Positions 10,975 through 25,300 of a stretch of 64,000 nucleotides of DNA are shown piece after piece. A program made the position numbers and the translations under genes. Every line of letters starts with the position of its first letter. Positions within the stretch are counted from its first letter, which is position 1. Source of the DNA: Chanodichthys erythropterus (taxonomy: Eukaryota; Chordata; Actinopteri; Cypriniformes; Xenocyprididae); assembly GCF_024489055.1 (NCBI RefSeq), contig NC_090228.1, positions 5,956,199 to 6,020,198 of the forward strand, in the 5' to 3' direction. The notes beneath the pieces were generated by a model that was not told the DNA's origin, did not search any database, and saw only the letters and a program-made list of their open reading frames with translations.

Positions 10975-12008
10975 TCTTGTTAGGGTGTAGGATAGGGTTA
11001 GGGGTTAGTTTCTGTTATAGCACTGTGTACCTTTCAGCGTTCCCCTATTACGACCTGCGGCTATTCCTGTCTCAATTAATTTAAACACACTGAATTATTC
11101 ACAAATGAAGCACAGGACTGTATTTTGCTGTGCCTCATTACTCTGGAAGTCGCATTTGTCGCATTTTCTAAAGTAAGAAAGAAATTAACAATAATTTACA
11201 CCTCACAGTCCATTTTTATAAAAGGTTGCTTTTCTGAAATGAGACAGCAGAGATGAAAAATGCAGCCGAAAAATAGAATTGAGTGAGTCATTGTATTATT
11301 CACTCGACCAGTTCGTCCCGTAACAAATTTATTAAAGAACAAAACACCACTATGTGTTTGTTTGAAGATGCTTAATGGTTTTCATTGGCAGAGCAAAAAT
11401 AGACAAACTAGCAATATTGTATTTAAAATGTAAGTTTCATTTATCAACTTCTGTTTTTAGTGTAGTAGTAGTAGTAGCCTTCATTGTAGTGTAATGTAAT
11501 GTCTTTGTTACATAGTTTTTTTTTCTTTTCTTGTAATTATCACTTAAGTATACTAAATCTGATGTCAAACTGTAGTTTATTCTCTCATTGAGAAAATAAG
11601 TGCTTGTGAGAGTGTGTTTAACAAAGTACACATGGACCTTTTTAGTCTGTATAAACCAATAAAACTGGGCCTTTAATCACTGACAGCATGTCTGCATTTG
11701 TGCAATAACAGATTTCTTTCTACGTCTAAGTGAAGTTATCCGTGGGGCATATTTTGGGCTGTTTAGATTGGTAGAGGGTCACGCTATGTTTATAATGACA
11801 GTTGCTATAAACACTGGAACATCTTCACTTTATATCAAACACGGGGAAAGTGGAGGCAGAGAGGGCGTGATGGGACACACCCCTTCCCCGCCCACTGAGC
11901 CTGGGGCAGTTGTTACACCTAAAGAACCCCATGAACTCCTGACACATGCCACGGCATTCACGTAATCACAAAAATTGCAAGTAGTAATAATAAAATAAAA
12001 GAATTATA
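10975..12008. other. Intronic (ninj2), no gene seen
   Basis: Includes a G-rich run with GGGTTAGGGG-like words (about 10990-11010), too irregular to be telomeric. Near 11850-11920 the minus strand has a GGGCGGGG box about 45 bp upstream of GATATAAAG. This is a weak promoter-like pair with no exon attached. Confidence 0.4.
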
Positions 12009-12184
<176 letters not shown>

Positions 12185-12825
12185 TCTTAAAACAATTCAG
12201 ATTCATTCCTTTCAGAATATAGGTCTCTAAAACTACAGTGCATCTGTAATAAACTATTAAAAACTTGCTGAGTAACTTGCTTGCATAAACAGACATCACC
12301 TGCACTGACTTCCTGTGACTCTCCAGTGTGTCACTATTGCTGCTATTGTGTTCATATGGGAGGCTGGGAACGTGTGTTATTTTCACACAGGCAGAGGAAG
12401 GGGTTTTTGTATTAACTGTGTGGTTGACTTCATTTGAATTTGTCATGCGGATGTGGCTAAATAGAGGCTGAGAAAAAAGACAATTTAGATGCAGAAATGG
12501 TGAATAGAAAAAAAGTGCTGGTTCTTGTTTTGAGGTCGTGGCTTACCAAATACAATGCAGTCCGCACATGTCAGACACCACATGAGACATCTGACTAAGT
12601 TAAACCCAGTTTCTTTTCTCTCTGTCTATATATTCACACACATATTACGGCAAACATAAGGTTTATCTACCCACAACACCCCTCACTCTTTCTGACTTCT
12701 ACTGTCTGGATTCACTTCCCAGAATTCACTTCTGCAGGGGGTCTAAAAGGTTGGAAATGTGTTTTGTGTTAAACTGTGACTCTGTGTTTTTATGCTGTTG
12801 TTGTAATGTTAGCTATAGTAACAGG
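12185..12825. other. Intronic (ninj2), nothing recognised
   Basis: No open frame with family resemblance and no clear repeat boundaries. Confidence 0.4.
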
Positions 12826-13165
12826 TAGAGTTGTCAAAAGTACCAACTTCAGTACCAAGTTGGTACTGAAATTTTAAAATGTGACAATACCAGCATTTTC
12901 CCCTTGCATTTTGAGCACTGTTGAGCAGATTCTTAAGCACCATTGTGTCTGTGATTGGCTACAATGATCAATGCTACAAAAACATGTTGTAAACTGAGCG
13001 CTTAAACAGATACACATGGGACCCTTTTAAAGCAGGTGAAGATGTCTATTTACAACATGTTTTTAAAGCGTTTATCATTGTAGCCAATCACAGACATGTC
13101 TGTTGTGCACGTGAACTCAATGGCCAATCAGAGGTGTTTAAGAATCTGCTCAATCCTAAGTGCTC
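12826..13165 (+). mobile_element. Foldback hAT-like MITE, right end missing
   Basis: Starts TAGAGTTGTCAAAAGTACCA, the same terminus as the complete element at 19031. The interior is also palindromic: CTGTGATTGGCTACAATGAT near 12950 pairs with ATCATTGTAGCCAATCACAG near 13075. The expected right terminus (CTTTTGACAA) is absent, so the copy is truncated, ending at about 13165. Confidence 0.7.
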
Positions 13166-13270
13166 AAAATGCCATTTTGGGGGCGGAGCAATGAAGGGAG
13201 GGGTGTGTTTGTCAACAATGTTCAGTAATCACTCAGTGATCATCTCAGTAATCATTTACTGCCCTTTTAA

Positions 13271-13841
13271 AGGGTTAGTTCACCCAAAAATGAAAATTCT
13301 GTCATTTATTACTTAACCTCATGTCGTTCCACACCCGTAAGACCCGTGATGGCTGATTTCAAAACACTGCTTCATGAAGCATCGGAGCATAAATGAATCA
13401 GTGTGTCGAATCTTGATTCAGCTCACGTGTCAAACTGCCAACGGCTGAAATCACATGACTTTGGCGCTTCGAACAGCAGATTCGACACACTAATTCATCT
13501 CTGCTCTGATGCTTCCTGAAGCAGTGTTTTGAAGTCAGCAATCACTAAATAATTCGTTATTTAGTTGTTTTTTTTGGCGCTTCAAAAATATTCTCGTCGC
13601 TTTATAACATTAATATTGAACCACTGTACTCACATGAACCGATTTAAATATGTTTTTAGTACCTTATGGATCTTGAGAAAGGAAATGTCATTGCTCCCTA
13701 TGGAGGCCTCACGGAGCCATCGGATTTCAACTAAAATATCTTAATTTGTGTTCTGAAGATTAACGAAGGTCTTACGGGTGTGGAACGGCATGAGCTTAAG
13801 TAATAAATGACAGAATTTTCATTTTTGGGTGAACTAACCCT
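13271..13841. mobile_element. TTAA-flanked MITE, ends AGGGTTAGTTCACCC
   Basis: TTAA lies on both sides (13267-13270, 13842-13845). The termini AGGGTTAGTTCACCCAAAAA and its reverse complement pair for about 55 bp, through ATGAAAATTCTGTCATTTAT and a CTTACGGGTGTGGAAC motif at the inner right. An inner inverted pair (CTTCATGAAGCATC near 13370, GATGCTTCCTGAAGCAG near 13505) gives it a foldback character. It is one of the commonest MITE types in cyprinids, by recall. Non-coding. Confidence 0.85.
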
Positions 13842-13989
13842 TTAATACTCATACTGCAATATATCGACAATTGTTTCAATTGTATCTATTCTAATTCGCT
13901 TTTAGGAGATAAATCTGAGGCAAAGACATAAACGAGACCTTCCAGAGATGGAAAAGCAAACTCTGAGCAAAAAATCTTCTGTGTAAGAT

Positions 13990-13991
<2 letters not shown>

Positions 13992-14068
<77 letters not shown>
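13992..14068. repeat. (CA)n microsatellite
   Basis: About 77 bases of CA dinucleotides with imperfect CACGCACACC units after it. The Cys-Val frames on the minus strand are not genes. Confidence 0.97.
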
Positions 14069-14074
<6 letters not shown>

Positions 14075-14771
14075 CCACGCACACCCTGTTTGGCAGAGTA
14101 CAAACTGTGCAGAGTCATAATGGAACCCAAGGGAGATGCTGCTCTTAAAGTATTCATGCTAATATCATCCCTGACCCTGGTCCGCTTGTCATACCACTGT
14201 GTCAAAAAGGACTTATAGAACAGGAAATGTTTACTTGACACTTTAAGCCTCGGGATAAAATTCCTACCTTCTCTTTCCCATGAACCTACCAAACATCCTT
14301 TATATTTCCTGTAGTGACACAAGGACGAGATCAGATACGTTGCCCTGGTGGCTTGTCATTGAAGCAACTACATGATGTGAGCCGTTTGGGAATGTATGTG
14401 TGTACTAAACTATAGCTAGGAGACAAAATTGTCCCCAAAAGTGAGCTAAATCTGACCAAACATCCCTTTGGGGACATTCAGGGACGTCCTCAATTGGAGA
14501 ACTCACACATAACATTTGTTTTTTTAAATTTACAAAATTTTTCACTTAACACTAAAAAAATAACTTACAGCTATTTTCTGTCATTATAATTATAGTAGCT
14601 TTATATTGTTTATATAAAAAACAATAAAAGTCTGTCCTAATTTACAAATGTGCGTGAGCGTGTTTTACTGGGTTTTATTGGGATAGAGCAACAAAGAACT
14701 GGACAACTGGGGCGTCACTTCTATAAAATGGGTCATGATGTTCGGCGTTAACCCAGGACGAGTCCAGCAAT

Positions 14772-14772
<1 letters not shown>
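14069..14772. other. Intronic (ninj2), nothing recognised
   Basis: Ordinary sequence. A short imperfect inverted segment (GGGGACATT and GTCCCC words, 14430-14490) resembles MITE debris. Confidence 0.4.

Positions 14773-14813
<41 letters not shown>
14773..14813. repeat. (CA)n microsatellite
   Basis: Pure CA tract of about 40 bases, with a shorter CA run at 14863-14876. Confidence 0.95.
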
Positions 14814-14814
<1 letters not shown>

Positions 14815-15079
14815 TGTCTCCAAAAATTGCTTTAGAAATGACATGCAGAATGCACAATAGCCGCACACACACACACTGTCCTTTGATAAACAGTTTATCT
14901 GCAGCACTCGGCTCTGGGCTCTCTCTGTCCCTATCTGTCCTGGAAACAATAATAAAGAGAGAAAAGGGGAGATTGCAATGTAAATGGAGGAGCAGAGGAT
15001 GTGTGGAGCAGGTTCCTGAACTCAGGGCGGAGGTCTGTGTTTGCCAGTTCAGTTTTCCAGCACCATCTTATCACCCCAT

Positions 15080-15103
15080 TCTCTCTCTCTCTCTCTCTCT
15101 CTC
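15080..15103. repeat. (CT)n microsatellite
   Basis: Twelve CT units. Confidence 0.9.
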
Positions 15104-15265
15104 CATTCCTCCCTCGCTTATTCTATATCTCTCCTGAGCTCTCTGTGTTGTCCCTCCCTATGCAAACATGACCTCAGACAAGCTAGACTCAACCAGACCA
15201 AATCTGTGTTATGATGTGTCATGGCATAGAAAAAAATGATGTTAAGCAGCTACAATTTATTTTAA

Positions 15266-15578
15266 AGGGGTTCTTGATTATGATTTAACTTTTTTTGAAC
15301 TTTCTTTAACTTCTAACTTCTTGCTGAGTCTCTCCATCAGAACACCATTACTGACAATCCTCATTCTGGCCATGTGACCAGGAGCAGCAGCTCATTTGCA
15401 TTTAAAGTGACACACACAAAAATGGCGTGTTTTTGCTCACACCCAAATAGGGGCAAATTTGACAAGCTATATAATGAATGATCTCTGGGGTATTTTGAGC
15501 TGAAATTTCACCGACACATTCTGGGGACACCAGAGACTTATATTACATCTTGTGAAAAGGAGCATTATAGATCCCTTT
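15266..15578 (+). mobile_element. TTAA MITE, AGGGG family, short internally deleted copy
   Basis: Left TTAA at 15262-15265 then AGGGGTTCTTGATTATGATT. The right part has GGGGTATTTTGAGCTGAAA, ACATCTTGTGAAAAGGAGC and ATTATAGATCCC, then T-rich sequence with a TTAA. It is collinear with 30418-31618 and 33590-34270 but lacks most of the middle. Same family, different deletion. Confidence 0.8.
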
Positions 15579-17256
15579 TTAAAAAAAAAAAAAAAAGTGT
15601 AACGTAAAATTAAACATAAAATGTAAAATTTTAAATGTAAAATGCCATTTCTTTTAATTAAATATATGATTAAATATATTTTATCTAAATAATTAAATAT
15701 AGTATATTTATCCTATCATCCAATTCCTAATATTCTTTTATCAAATTTATTTTATTTTTTATTATTAATATTGTCATTTTTTGTATTGACTTTGCATTAC
15801 TGAGTGTAAAGTTTGGATATGTGTTTAGAAAACACTTGGATATTAGCTTAAAAAGTTAAACAGATATTAGGTTTAATTTCATTTTTGATTTTTTTTAATG
15901 TAAAATTGTATTTAATTTGATATGTTTATTTACAGTAAATTTATTTCATATATTTTAATTTAAAATGTAATGTGATGTTTATTAATTACAATTAAATATT
16001 GATTAAATATATCATTTTTATTATTGTTTTTTATTTTAGCAAAATTAGGGTTAATTTAATTTAATATAAGTTTTTTTATTTTAAATATACATTTGTAAAT
16101 GTAATATAATTTACTCTAACTTTGATTTTATTTTCACTTAATTAAATAGTTTTTTATTGTATTTATTTATTATTTAATTTTATTTTATTGATTTTTTTTC
16201 TGATAAACCTGTATTCCTCTATTACCATGCCAAATGTTATATGGCTGGTGGTTTTACGTGTATCCAATGGCATATATTTGTATTCCCATCCTAGCAACAA
16301 GCTATAAGATAAAACTGCACATTTGCAGTGAGACCAACCCATTTTCCCCACTTGTTAACAATTTCCACGATTCTCTCATTACCATCACTGGCCTGTAATC
16401 ATAAAAGAGGGCACCAGATATTTTTAAAAGAATTTACAGCACATTCAAAATGATAGATGATTATACTGCAGGCATTTTGCCCTGTCAGATTGACCTCGAA
16501 GTGACTCAGATTTATACACCATGTTGCTATATCATTATACCAGTGCTCTTTAATTGTCTCTTTAAGTTAACACACTCTAAAGTTAGCATATGTGTGAATA
16601 TGTGGCTCTATGTGTGTCTATGGAGGGGTGTGGTTGGGATGGTGTTGGTATGGCAGGGCATCAAAAGGCAAAATGGCCCGGATTGGGCAGCAGCAGCTCT
16701 GGAAAGCACCGAAACGGCTGACTGATTTAGTCATGGCTGCTGTAGTCACATGGGCTGGAATGCCTTTCATACTGAATACAGTTGAAACAGCTAGAAATGT
16801 GAGTGCAAATTCCTGCTCTGCTGGTCAATGAGTTAACAAACAGCTAGAGGGAGAGGCCTTTCAACAACCCTCTGAAACATTCTGTGTGTGTGTGTGTATC
16901 ATGGGAGTTATGGCCCCCGACTCAAAGCACTGGTGTCATATTACAGTGGAACGTCCAGTTTGTCAAATGACTGCTGGAGTGCCTGAAAAACACATTAGGC
17001 TTTATTATCTGCATGTGTCTGTGCTGAGAACAATCTCTCGGGCACGCTGACTTCAGATTTATGGGGCTGTGATGACTCATCCAGCTCTGAAGGCCATGTA
17101 GTGTCTAAGATACTTCTGGGGTGTTCATGGTCTCATGCAGTACCAACTTTGTCCTGCAGGGGAACAAGTAGCTCAATAAAACAGTTCAGAGAGGGAGAAG
17201 AGAACTATGAAACCAAGTAGATGAAATTTTATTGCTCAGATGTTGGCCTTTCATAG
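15579..17256. other. Intronic (ninj2), very AT-rich
   Basis: 15600-16200 is extremely AT-rich (TTTAAT-like words). 16600-17250 is of ordinary composition. No gene recognised. Confidence 0.45.

Positions 17257-17302
<46 letters not shown>
17257..17302. repeat. (TA)n(CA)n microsatellite
   Basis: TA units, then about 17 CA units. Confidence 0.95.
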
Positions 17303-17304
<2 letters not shown>

Positions 17305-17465
17305 TATGTTTGATGAGGAATTTTTGTTTCTCTAAAAATTAAAAAATTTAAAATATGTGAAATAAATGAAAAAATAAAATTAAATTGCACACACAATATT
17401 AATATGTAGTGTATTTTTTTCCAAATATTGTAATTTTTGCCATATTAATTTTAAATAGCCTAATC

Positions 17466-19022
<1,557 letters not shown>

Positions 19023-19030
19023 TCCTAAAT

Positions 19031-19445
19031 TAGTATTGTCAAAAGTACCAACCGTGATACCAAGTCCGTACTGAAATTTAAAAAATGTGACGCTTTGAGC
19101 GCTTTTGAGAAAATGTCTGTGATTTGCTACAATAATCAACGCACAGGAGCGCTTGAAAGCACACAGAAGTGTTTGAATTTGAAAGACTCAACAGATAGAT
19201 GCCTACTTTCAAACGCTCTCGTGTGTATCCATGTAAGCACTGGGTGAAGAGCTTCATTGATGTCTATTTACAACGTGTTTTTGAAGTGTTGATCATTGTA
19301 GCCAATCACAGACATGTCTGTTGAGTGCTTGAACAAAATTGCCAGTTAGAGGTATTTACGAATCTGCTCAACAGTGCTCAAAGCATCACATTTTTAAAAT
19401 TTCAGTACGGACTTGGTATCGCGGTTGGTACTTTTGACAACACTA
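19031..19445. mobile_element. Complete foldback hAT MITE
   Basis: Begins TAGTATTGTCAAAAGTACCA and ends TGGTACTTTTGACAACACTA. The inverted match runs about 55 bp through AAGTCCGTACTGAAATTT. The flanks TCCTAAAT (19023-19030) and TCCAAAAT (19446-19453) form an 8-bp target duplication with one change, the hAT signature. Further inside, CTGTGATTTGCTACAATAAT pairs with ATTGTAGCCAATCACAG, so nearly the whole element can fold into one hairpin. Non-coding. Related to 12826. Confidence 0.85.
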
Positions 19446-19453
19446 TCCAAAAT

Positions 19454-21059
19454 AGTATTCAAAATATAAGTATGTCCCAAATTGTATTATGCTGAAATGA
19501 GTATTCCAAAGATACCCGGATGGTCTACTTTTTCCGGTTAGAATCCGAAATGCAAATCCGTGCACACTCTAACGGCTAATATTGCCCACAACCCATTGCA
19601 CATTGATTAGAATAACAAACACAAATAAAAAAGTGTTAAAAACTACAAACATGGCTGATGTGTGAGACTGACGGTTAATGCTGCATTACAGACAGATGGG
19701 AATTTGGATTTTTCCTTCCTCCTTCTTGGAAATAACATCTGGAATGCCACTCAGAGTGGGACATTCGACTTCTGAACTCGGGGTACATCGTTCAACCCCG
19801 ACCTCAGAGAGACGCGTCATTTGACATCACTTGTCGTCAAGTCCTGCTTCTAATGAGCATAAACGTAAAAACAAACTTTAACATTAGACATTAAGTTTAT
19901 CTAATGATACCTCAGTTTTTGCTTTCCGTCAGCTGTTTTCAAAGCGATTATGTTGTTTTTATTTTGTTTTTGACATAATTGACCCAAAAACACGATCTAC
20001 ACATTGATGGAACTGGCGTCACGTAAGTTGAATAGGGAAAGCACAGGATGTACAGTAATAATCATCTATCCGAATGAAAAATATCCATGTTATATTATCT
20101 GTAACAGCATTTTATAAAGATATGTCTGTGACAGTTGAGCTAAAAAATAAAGATGGCATCTGAAAATTGCAGTTGGTGGTCAGTTTCTGTGTAAATGTAC
20201 ATTTTTGACCAACGTTTTCCACTTTTGATGTCATTTCTAGTGAGAAATTACTATTAAATATTCACTTAGTTTTAACCAAAGCTGTCTCTGTTTTGCTGTA
20301 GAGCACTAAACCGTTACTCTGTCTGAAATCAGTTTTGTGAGGTACCTTCGTCCACAAACGTTGCCTGCAAAGTCAACAAGTCAACTGCCTAATTTTTTGA
20401 ACGCAGCCTACATGCAATTTTTCCTTAGAATTTAGCCAAAACACGGTATCAGAACTGACTGAATAATGACACTATTGTCTTCTATTGTAATCAATACTAT
20501 TGAGTCTTCATTTTGATTGTTATTTTCCTGTTTAATACTGTGAAGCATTGTATAAAGTGCTATGAAGGTGACTTGACTATCACAGAACGCAACATGATCT
20601 TTCTGCCTACTCTATGGAAAAAAAGCCTTAATGTCAGGGGGGCACATATGATTCCCAAAGAATCTAATTTGGAAGCAGAAGGCATGACCCCAGAAAACCC
20701 CACATGTTTTTCTTTCACATGTGACATCTCAGCATGAGACTTTCCTCCAGGGCTTTCCTGTCTTTCATTGTGGAGCACCCACTGTTTTGGCCCACTAAAG
20801 AACGCTGTATTTCCTCCTTCTTTCTGAGAAGCGCTGTCAAGGAAGAAAAGCAGACAGATGTGACTGGATAAAGTAACTTAAACTGACAGCTGACCCATGA
20901 ACGATCAATCATGCTGTCAATGACAAGCCATGTTCAAACACTCACCCAGCAGTGCCATGTGTGTGTCCTACACCAGTGAAGCCTGAAAGACAAGAGCTAC
21001 ACATGCCTGTCATATGAAAACAGCCGGACCAAAGTGTGACTGTTTATGCCTTGAGATCT
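19454..21059. other. Intronic (ninj2), repeat debris
   Basis: Short segments around 19500-19600 and 20340-20450 look like old repeat pieces, but no ends could be matched. The rest is unremarkable. Confidence 0.35.
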
Positions 21060-21060
21060 A

Positions 21061-21213
21061 CAGTGGCCCCAAAACTATCTGGACACTTAAGCTACACTTA
21101 CAAATGTCTGAACTTCATTGCAAGTGGCATTTGAAAAGTTCATACAGGTGTAGTTTCATCACGTTAACTATATGTGTCCCTAACATTTGACAATTATAAA
21201 GTGTCCAAACACA
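21061..21213. mobile_element. Tc1/mariner-type MITE remnant
   Basis: Starts CAGTGGCCCCAAAACTATCT with TGGACAC and ends GTGTCCAAACACA, a short inverted pair. The CAGTGGCCCC...GGACAC terminus is typical of small Tc1/mariner-related repeats in fish. Arms are imperfect and the boundaries uncertain. Confidence 0.4.
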
Positions 21214-21412
21214 TTTTATCTTTTATCTTGAAATATTTTAAATGGTAAATGTAGGGGCTTTTTTTAGATCTTTTGATCTAATGGACAAAATAAGCTTGTG
21301 CAATTTACTTACAACAATGTAAGGCTGAACACCGTTACTGACAATCATTATTTTGGCTGTGTGAGATTCTCCAGCTTTGTTGTTGTTGAGCAACCGAAGT
21401 GTGAGCTGTTAA

Positions 21413-22251
21413 CCCTTAAATGCATACCTCGGGTCTTTAGTGACCCGGGACGTCATTCACTACACTCCTCCTCGTTCATTTTTTAAAATTATACATCAAC
21501 CTTGTTGGTATTCCTCAATCAATTCATTATAAAGAATATAACAAGAAAAAAAAATCATAAAATTATAAAAGAATGCCTATTTTTGTATTCATTTTTTGTA
21601 AAAATTGTACAGGGTCGCAAACGACCCGAGGTGTGTATGAGTGTACGTGTATTTTTTCTGCACAACAATAACTGAATCTTAGATGACGGAATAAGTGCAA
21701 TTCACCTTTATTCCACAAGGTGGCAATGTCTGATACACAATGATGAAGTGATGACTCATTTAGACAGAAAAACAAAATAATAAGAAAAACATGAAATGGC
21801 TCAACGATTTACTGCAGAGCAAGTACTGAACACAATCAGATATGACTGTAACGGTCAATGGATGGATCTGGTGAAGCTGTTAGCGATCGAAATATTGATT
21901 TTGAAGATGTTGAAAATTATACAGTTTTGAGAATACGTTTGAGATCGCGAATGGGCTCATATCCGTGACCTCAAACCTAAAACTAACCCATTATTTGCTG
22001 AATTTACTGGGAAATGAGCTCTGACAAGGACAGTGGTGATGGCATAAAACATCTGCTCAAACTGAGCCCTTTCAAGCTCCAAAAGGTAACAAAATACGAT
22101 TTATTTTATTCTTCTGTAATTGTTACTCTAATATCAGAGGAGTTTTATATTATCGCGACAAGTAGAGATCCTTCAATGTTAGATATAGATCCGGGTCGAT
22201 AAAGACCCGAATATGTAAGAATGATTGGCGAAACAGTCATGCATTTAAGGG
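21413..22251 (+). mobile_element. piggyBac-like element, non-autonomous
   Basis: Starts CCCTTAAATGCAT and ends ATGCATTTAAGGG, with TTAA on both sides (21409-21412, 22252-22255). Further inward, CGGGTCTTTAGTGACCCGGG near the left end and a similar GATCCGGGTCGATAAAGACC near the right form subterminal repeats. TTAA duplication with CCC...GGG ends is the piggyBac signature. It retains a relic of a transposase N-terminus. The insertion is proven by the empty-site copies in this same window. Confidence 0.9.
21796..21930 (+). pseudogene. piggyBac transposase N-terminal relic
   Basis: A 44-codon frame beginning MAQRFTAEQVLNTI, like the M-A-K/Q-R-F start seen in vertebrate piggyBac transposases, then stopping at TGA. 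Shifting by one base after about codon 22 opens an acidic stretch (GSGEAVSDRNIDFEDVENY), as expected for the acid-rich N-terminal region of this family, so a frameshift is likely. No catalytic domain follows before the right end of the element. Confidence 0.55.
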
Positions 22252-22376
22252 TTAAAGCTCCGCCCTCTTCTGGAAAGAGGCCAGGAGCAGCAGCTCATTT
22301 GTATTTAAAGGGACACACACAAAAAAGGCGTGTTTTTGCTCGTACCCAAATTTGACAAGCTATAATAAATGAACTT

Positions 22377-25300
22377 TGCTTTTACAGTATATATCGAATG
22401 CTTCACTGCTTAAGAGTGCTTATAACGCAAACGTCCACTGAATTGTGTATCATGTCAAACCCACAAAGCAATAATCATGTTGTCACTGGGACACTAAATC
22501 AAGAAGATCAAGGTGTTTCATCACAGACGTGACACTATTGCAACCTCAGGTTGAGTGTTATTCATTCATATATGGTTGTAGTGTCAGTCGATATCTTTAA
22601 ACAAACATTCTCTAGAGACACTGCAACAGCAGAACTATGCCAGTTTCAATTTCCTTTCAGTTGTTACTTTTTAACCATTCTATCAAAGAGCTTATCGTGT
22701 CTGCGACAGATGTGTTCACAGGCTGGTGGAACATGTCCTCTGTGAGATCTCACACCAAGAGGCCCCTGTGAAAGAGGCCCGATTCCCCCTTCCCACAGGT
22801 GAGGGAATATGCACTTCACATATCTCATTCTGATAGCTTTGACCTTGATCTTGAGGACCCCATCAGCCTTAAATTCAGGACACATCATGACCTATTGGTC
22901 CACCGTGCTCATGTATATACTGCATATGCATCACCTCCGTGACATACACCAATAATTCCCAGAACTGTGTGTGTTTTAGAGATGAAAAATGTGAAAACTT
23001 CTTACTTGGTTAAACTCGTCAGTCAGCAAGGGTCTGCTTGGATTCCAGTGGTATGGAGAGTTATTAGCTCGTTTAAAAGACAGATGCTGCTCTATTTGTT
23101 GTTAGGATGACAAAAAGTTGTAGAGGTTATATTTTTAGCGGTCTACATCAATGTCAGAAAGATTGAGATGGCCAATCAAACCAACTGTTCACAGAAGACA
23201 AGAGTGAATTCAAAACGTGATGCTTTTGTGCATGGTAAGGTAAGTAGCTAAACATTTAATATTTCACAACTGTTTTACAATAGAAATGTTAAACAACCCA
23301 CAGTAATATCCGAACTACTGAACTTGACGAAGTTTTGCCATTTTGAACTGAAAACATGGTATCTGGTAGCCTACATTATTCATGTATAACTGAGTGTGAC
23401 GAGACAAGAAATGTTTTGTGTTTTCAACATATTAGACATACGAATACATTGTCATACAGCTCATACAGATATACGACGACATTTACTTTAAAGTCCCCAT
23501 GAATTCTTGTTTGTTATGGAATATTGCAGTGTTTATTATAAATGATTTATCCGTGCACATCACTAAACTTTCTCTCCCTCTTACAGCAACTTCTCTTCTC
23601 TGATAATGTGTTTACTGCTGGAGGGTGGAGCAACCTGTCACTCACATGAGATCAACCAATAGCAAACCACAACCATCCAATCAATTCCCAATGGACAAAA
23701 TCAAGTCCCTCCCTAGATTCCTTTTCACTTGGATATACATCACAATATAGGGAAGAAGAGACTATCGCAACTTCAGTTTCATGCAGACTGTAAGCTAGAT
23801 AAATGCGCACAGAATTTCTATAGCTACATTTACGCTGTCAGTTTTTGGGATTGACAACTGAATTAACTTACAGGCTAGAGTCTTGAAATGTCCCATTCGC
23901 ACAGCAACTTACATTAACCAACAGCAGCTTTTATATCTTTTTGGAGAGCAGCATTTGAGTTGTGCCGCTCTTGCATAGAACACTAAACTAATGGGAACAG
24001 TTTCCATGGAAAACAAAGTATGGATCTAAAATGTTCAGATGACACACAGCTCAAATTTGTTCTGTCCACACAGCACAGGTTTTTCAAGATTGCGGTTATG
24101 ACTTGTGAGTCCTGAAAATGTATGGGTGCGAGTTTGATTATAGAATGTGGTTGCCACTCCCATAAATAGGTGAACCGTGTGTGAATGTAACTGGATTAAG
24201 GACTCAAATACAGGTCTGAAAACCATATTCTGTTGCTGTATGAACTAGGGGTGAATTCAGGTTAAATGGGACACTTTTTTCTAGTATAAAAATGAGTTTG
24301 ACAATGTCCAGACAGAAATTACTTAACTCTTGGAGGGGCGGATTTTCCAGTCCATTTTATGACTAGGAGTCATAAAAATATTTCTTACTTTAATAGAAGA
24401 CCTATTTCGCTTGTCATAATATACAGTAAAGTATTATTCACAGTGATAGGCGATAAAGAATAGCCTTGTAGCACTTTAGTAAAGTGAATCAAATCAGTAA
24501 TTTCTCCTACTATTTCTGATTGTGACTTTAAGAAGATGTCTTCATCAAGTCAGTAAGCATTCTGTGTTCATCTAAACAGAAACTATATAAACATCTGTGT
24601 CCAACTGTCACCGTGGTAACCAAACATCCAGCAGAGGAGGAGAGTTAAACATTAAAGAGTGTTATTATTATAGCAAACAAACCTAATTACCAATAATGCA
24701 CTTACATAACACATGTTTGGCCTTTAATGTAAACCTCATGACTGAATCACTCTTATCTGCCTTCATTTGAAGTTTTAAAGTCATCAAACTATGTAATAAA
24801 CTTACAAATGGCAAGTTTGTTTTATTATAATAAAAAAATATGGTGCTACAAAATGCACTGTATCTCATCATGTGACTGCTTTACAGGACCCCTTCATAGA
24901 TGACAGCATAATTGTAAAAATCTGTTTCACATCCCACATCTGGAAACACTTATTTCTCTCAGAATTCCACGGTGCATTAGAGTATTGGCTATTATTGTTA
25001 CTGCAACAGCAGCAGTGCATCATGGGACATGATCTAGGCCTGCAGGCCAGACAGATCTATGCATTGCTTGGATTTCCATGGAAATTCAATATGAATTCAA
25101 CATGCAGTCAACTCCAAGTCACGAAGAAAGTGAAAAAGCAGGGGAAAATGACACGAAGTTGAAGGAATGCATTCAACACGTGGCTGTGTTGCTTTCAAAT
25201 GTGTCTCACTAGTGTGAGAGATGCCAGATCAGGTGCTACTGCCCACTATAGAGCCTGGTTGAAGTGGCACCAATGTGCCATCAGGTCAAAGAGTAGTAGC

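Larger units (their letters stand above)
21316..22376 (+). mobile_element. TTAA MITE of the AGGGG family, left-truncated, carrying a nested element
   Basis: Collinear with the central part of 33590-34270: TAAGGCTGAACACCGTTAC, GTGAGATTCTCCAGCTTTG, TTGTTGTTGAGCAACCGAAG, AGCTCCGCCCTCTTCTGGA, AGCAGCAGCTCATTTG and GGCGTGTTTTTGCTCG. Both outer ends are lost. It is cut at its internal GAGCTGTTAA site by the piggyBac-like element 21413-22251. The same site is intact in the 30418 copy (GTGAGCTGTTAAAGCTCCG), so this copy shows a filled site and that copy the empty one. Confidence 0.85.

Noticed and set aside
10985..11015. TTAGGG-like words suggesting an interstitial telomere
   Set aside because: Irregular GGGTTAGGGG words only, no tandem array; similar words occur in MITE interiors.
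13886..14084. Cys-Val repeat open frames on the minus strand
   Set aside because: Direct translation of the CA microsatellite.
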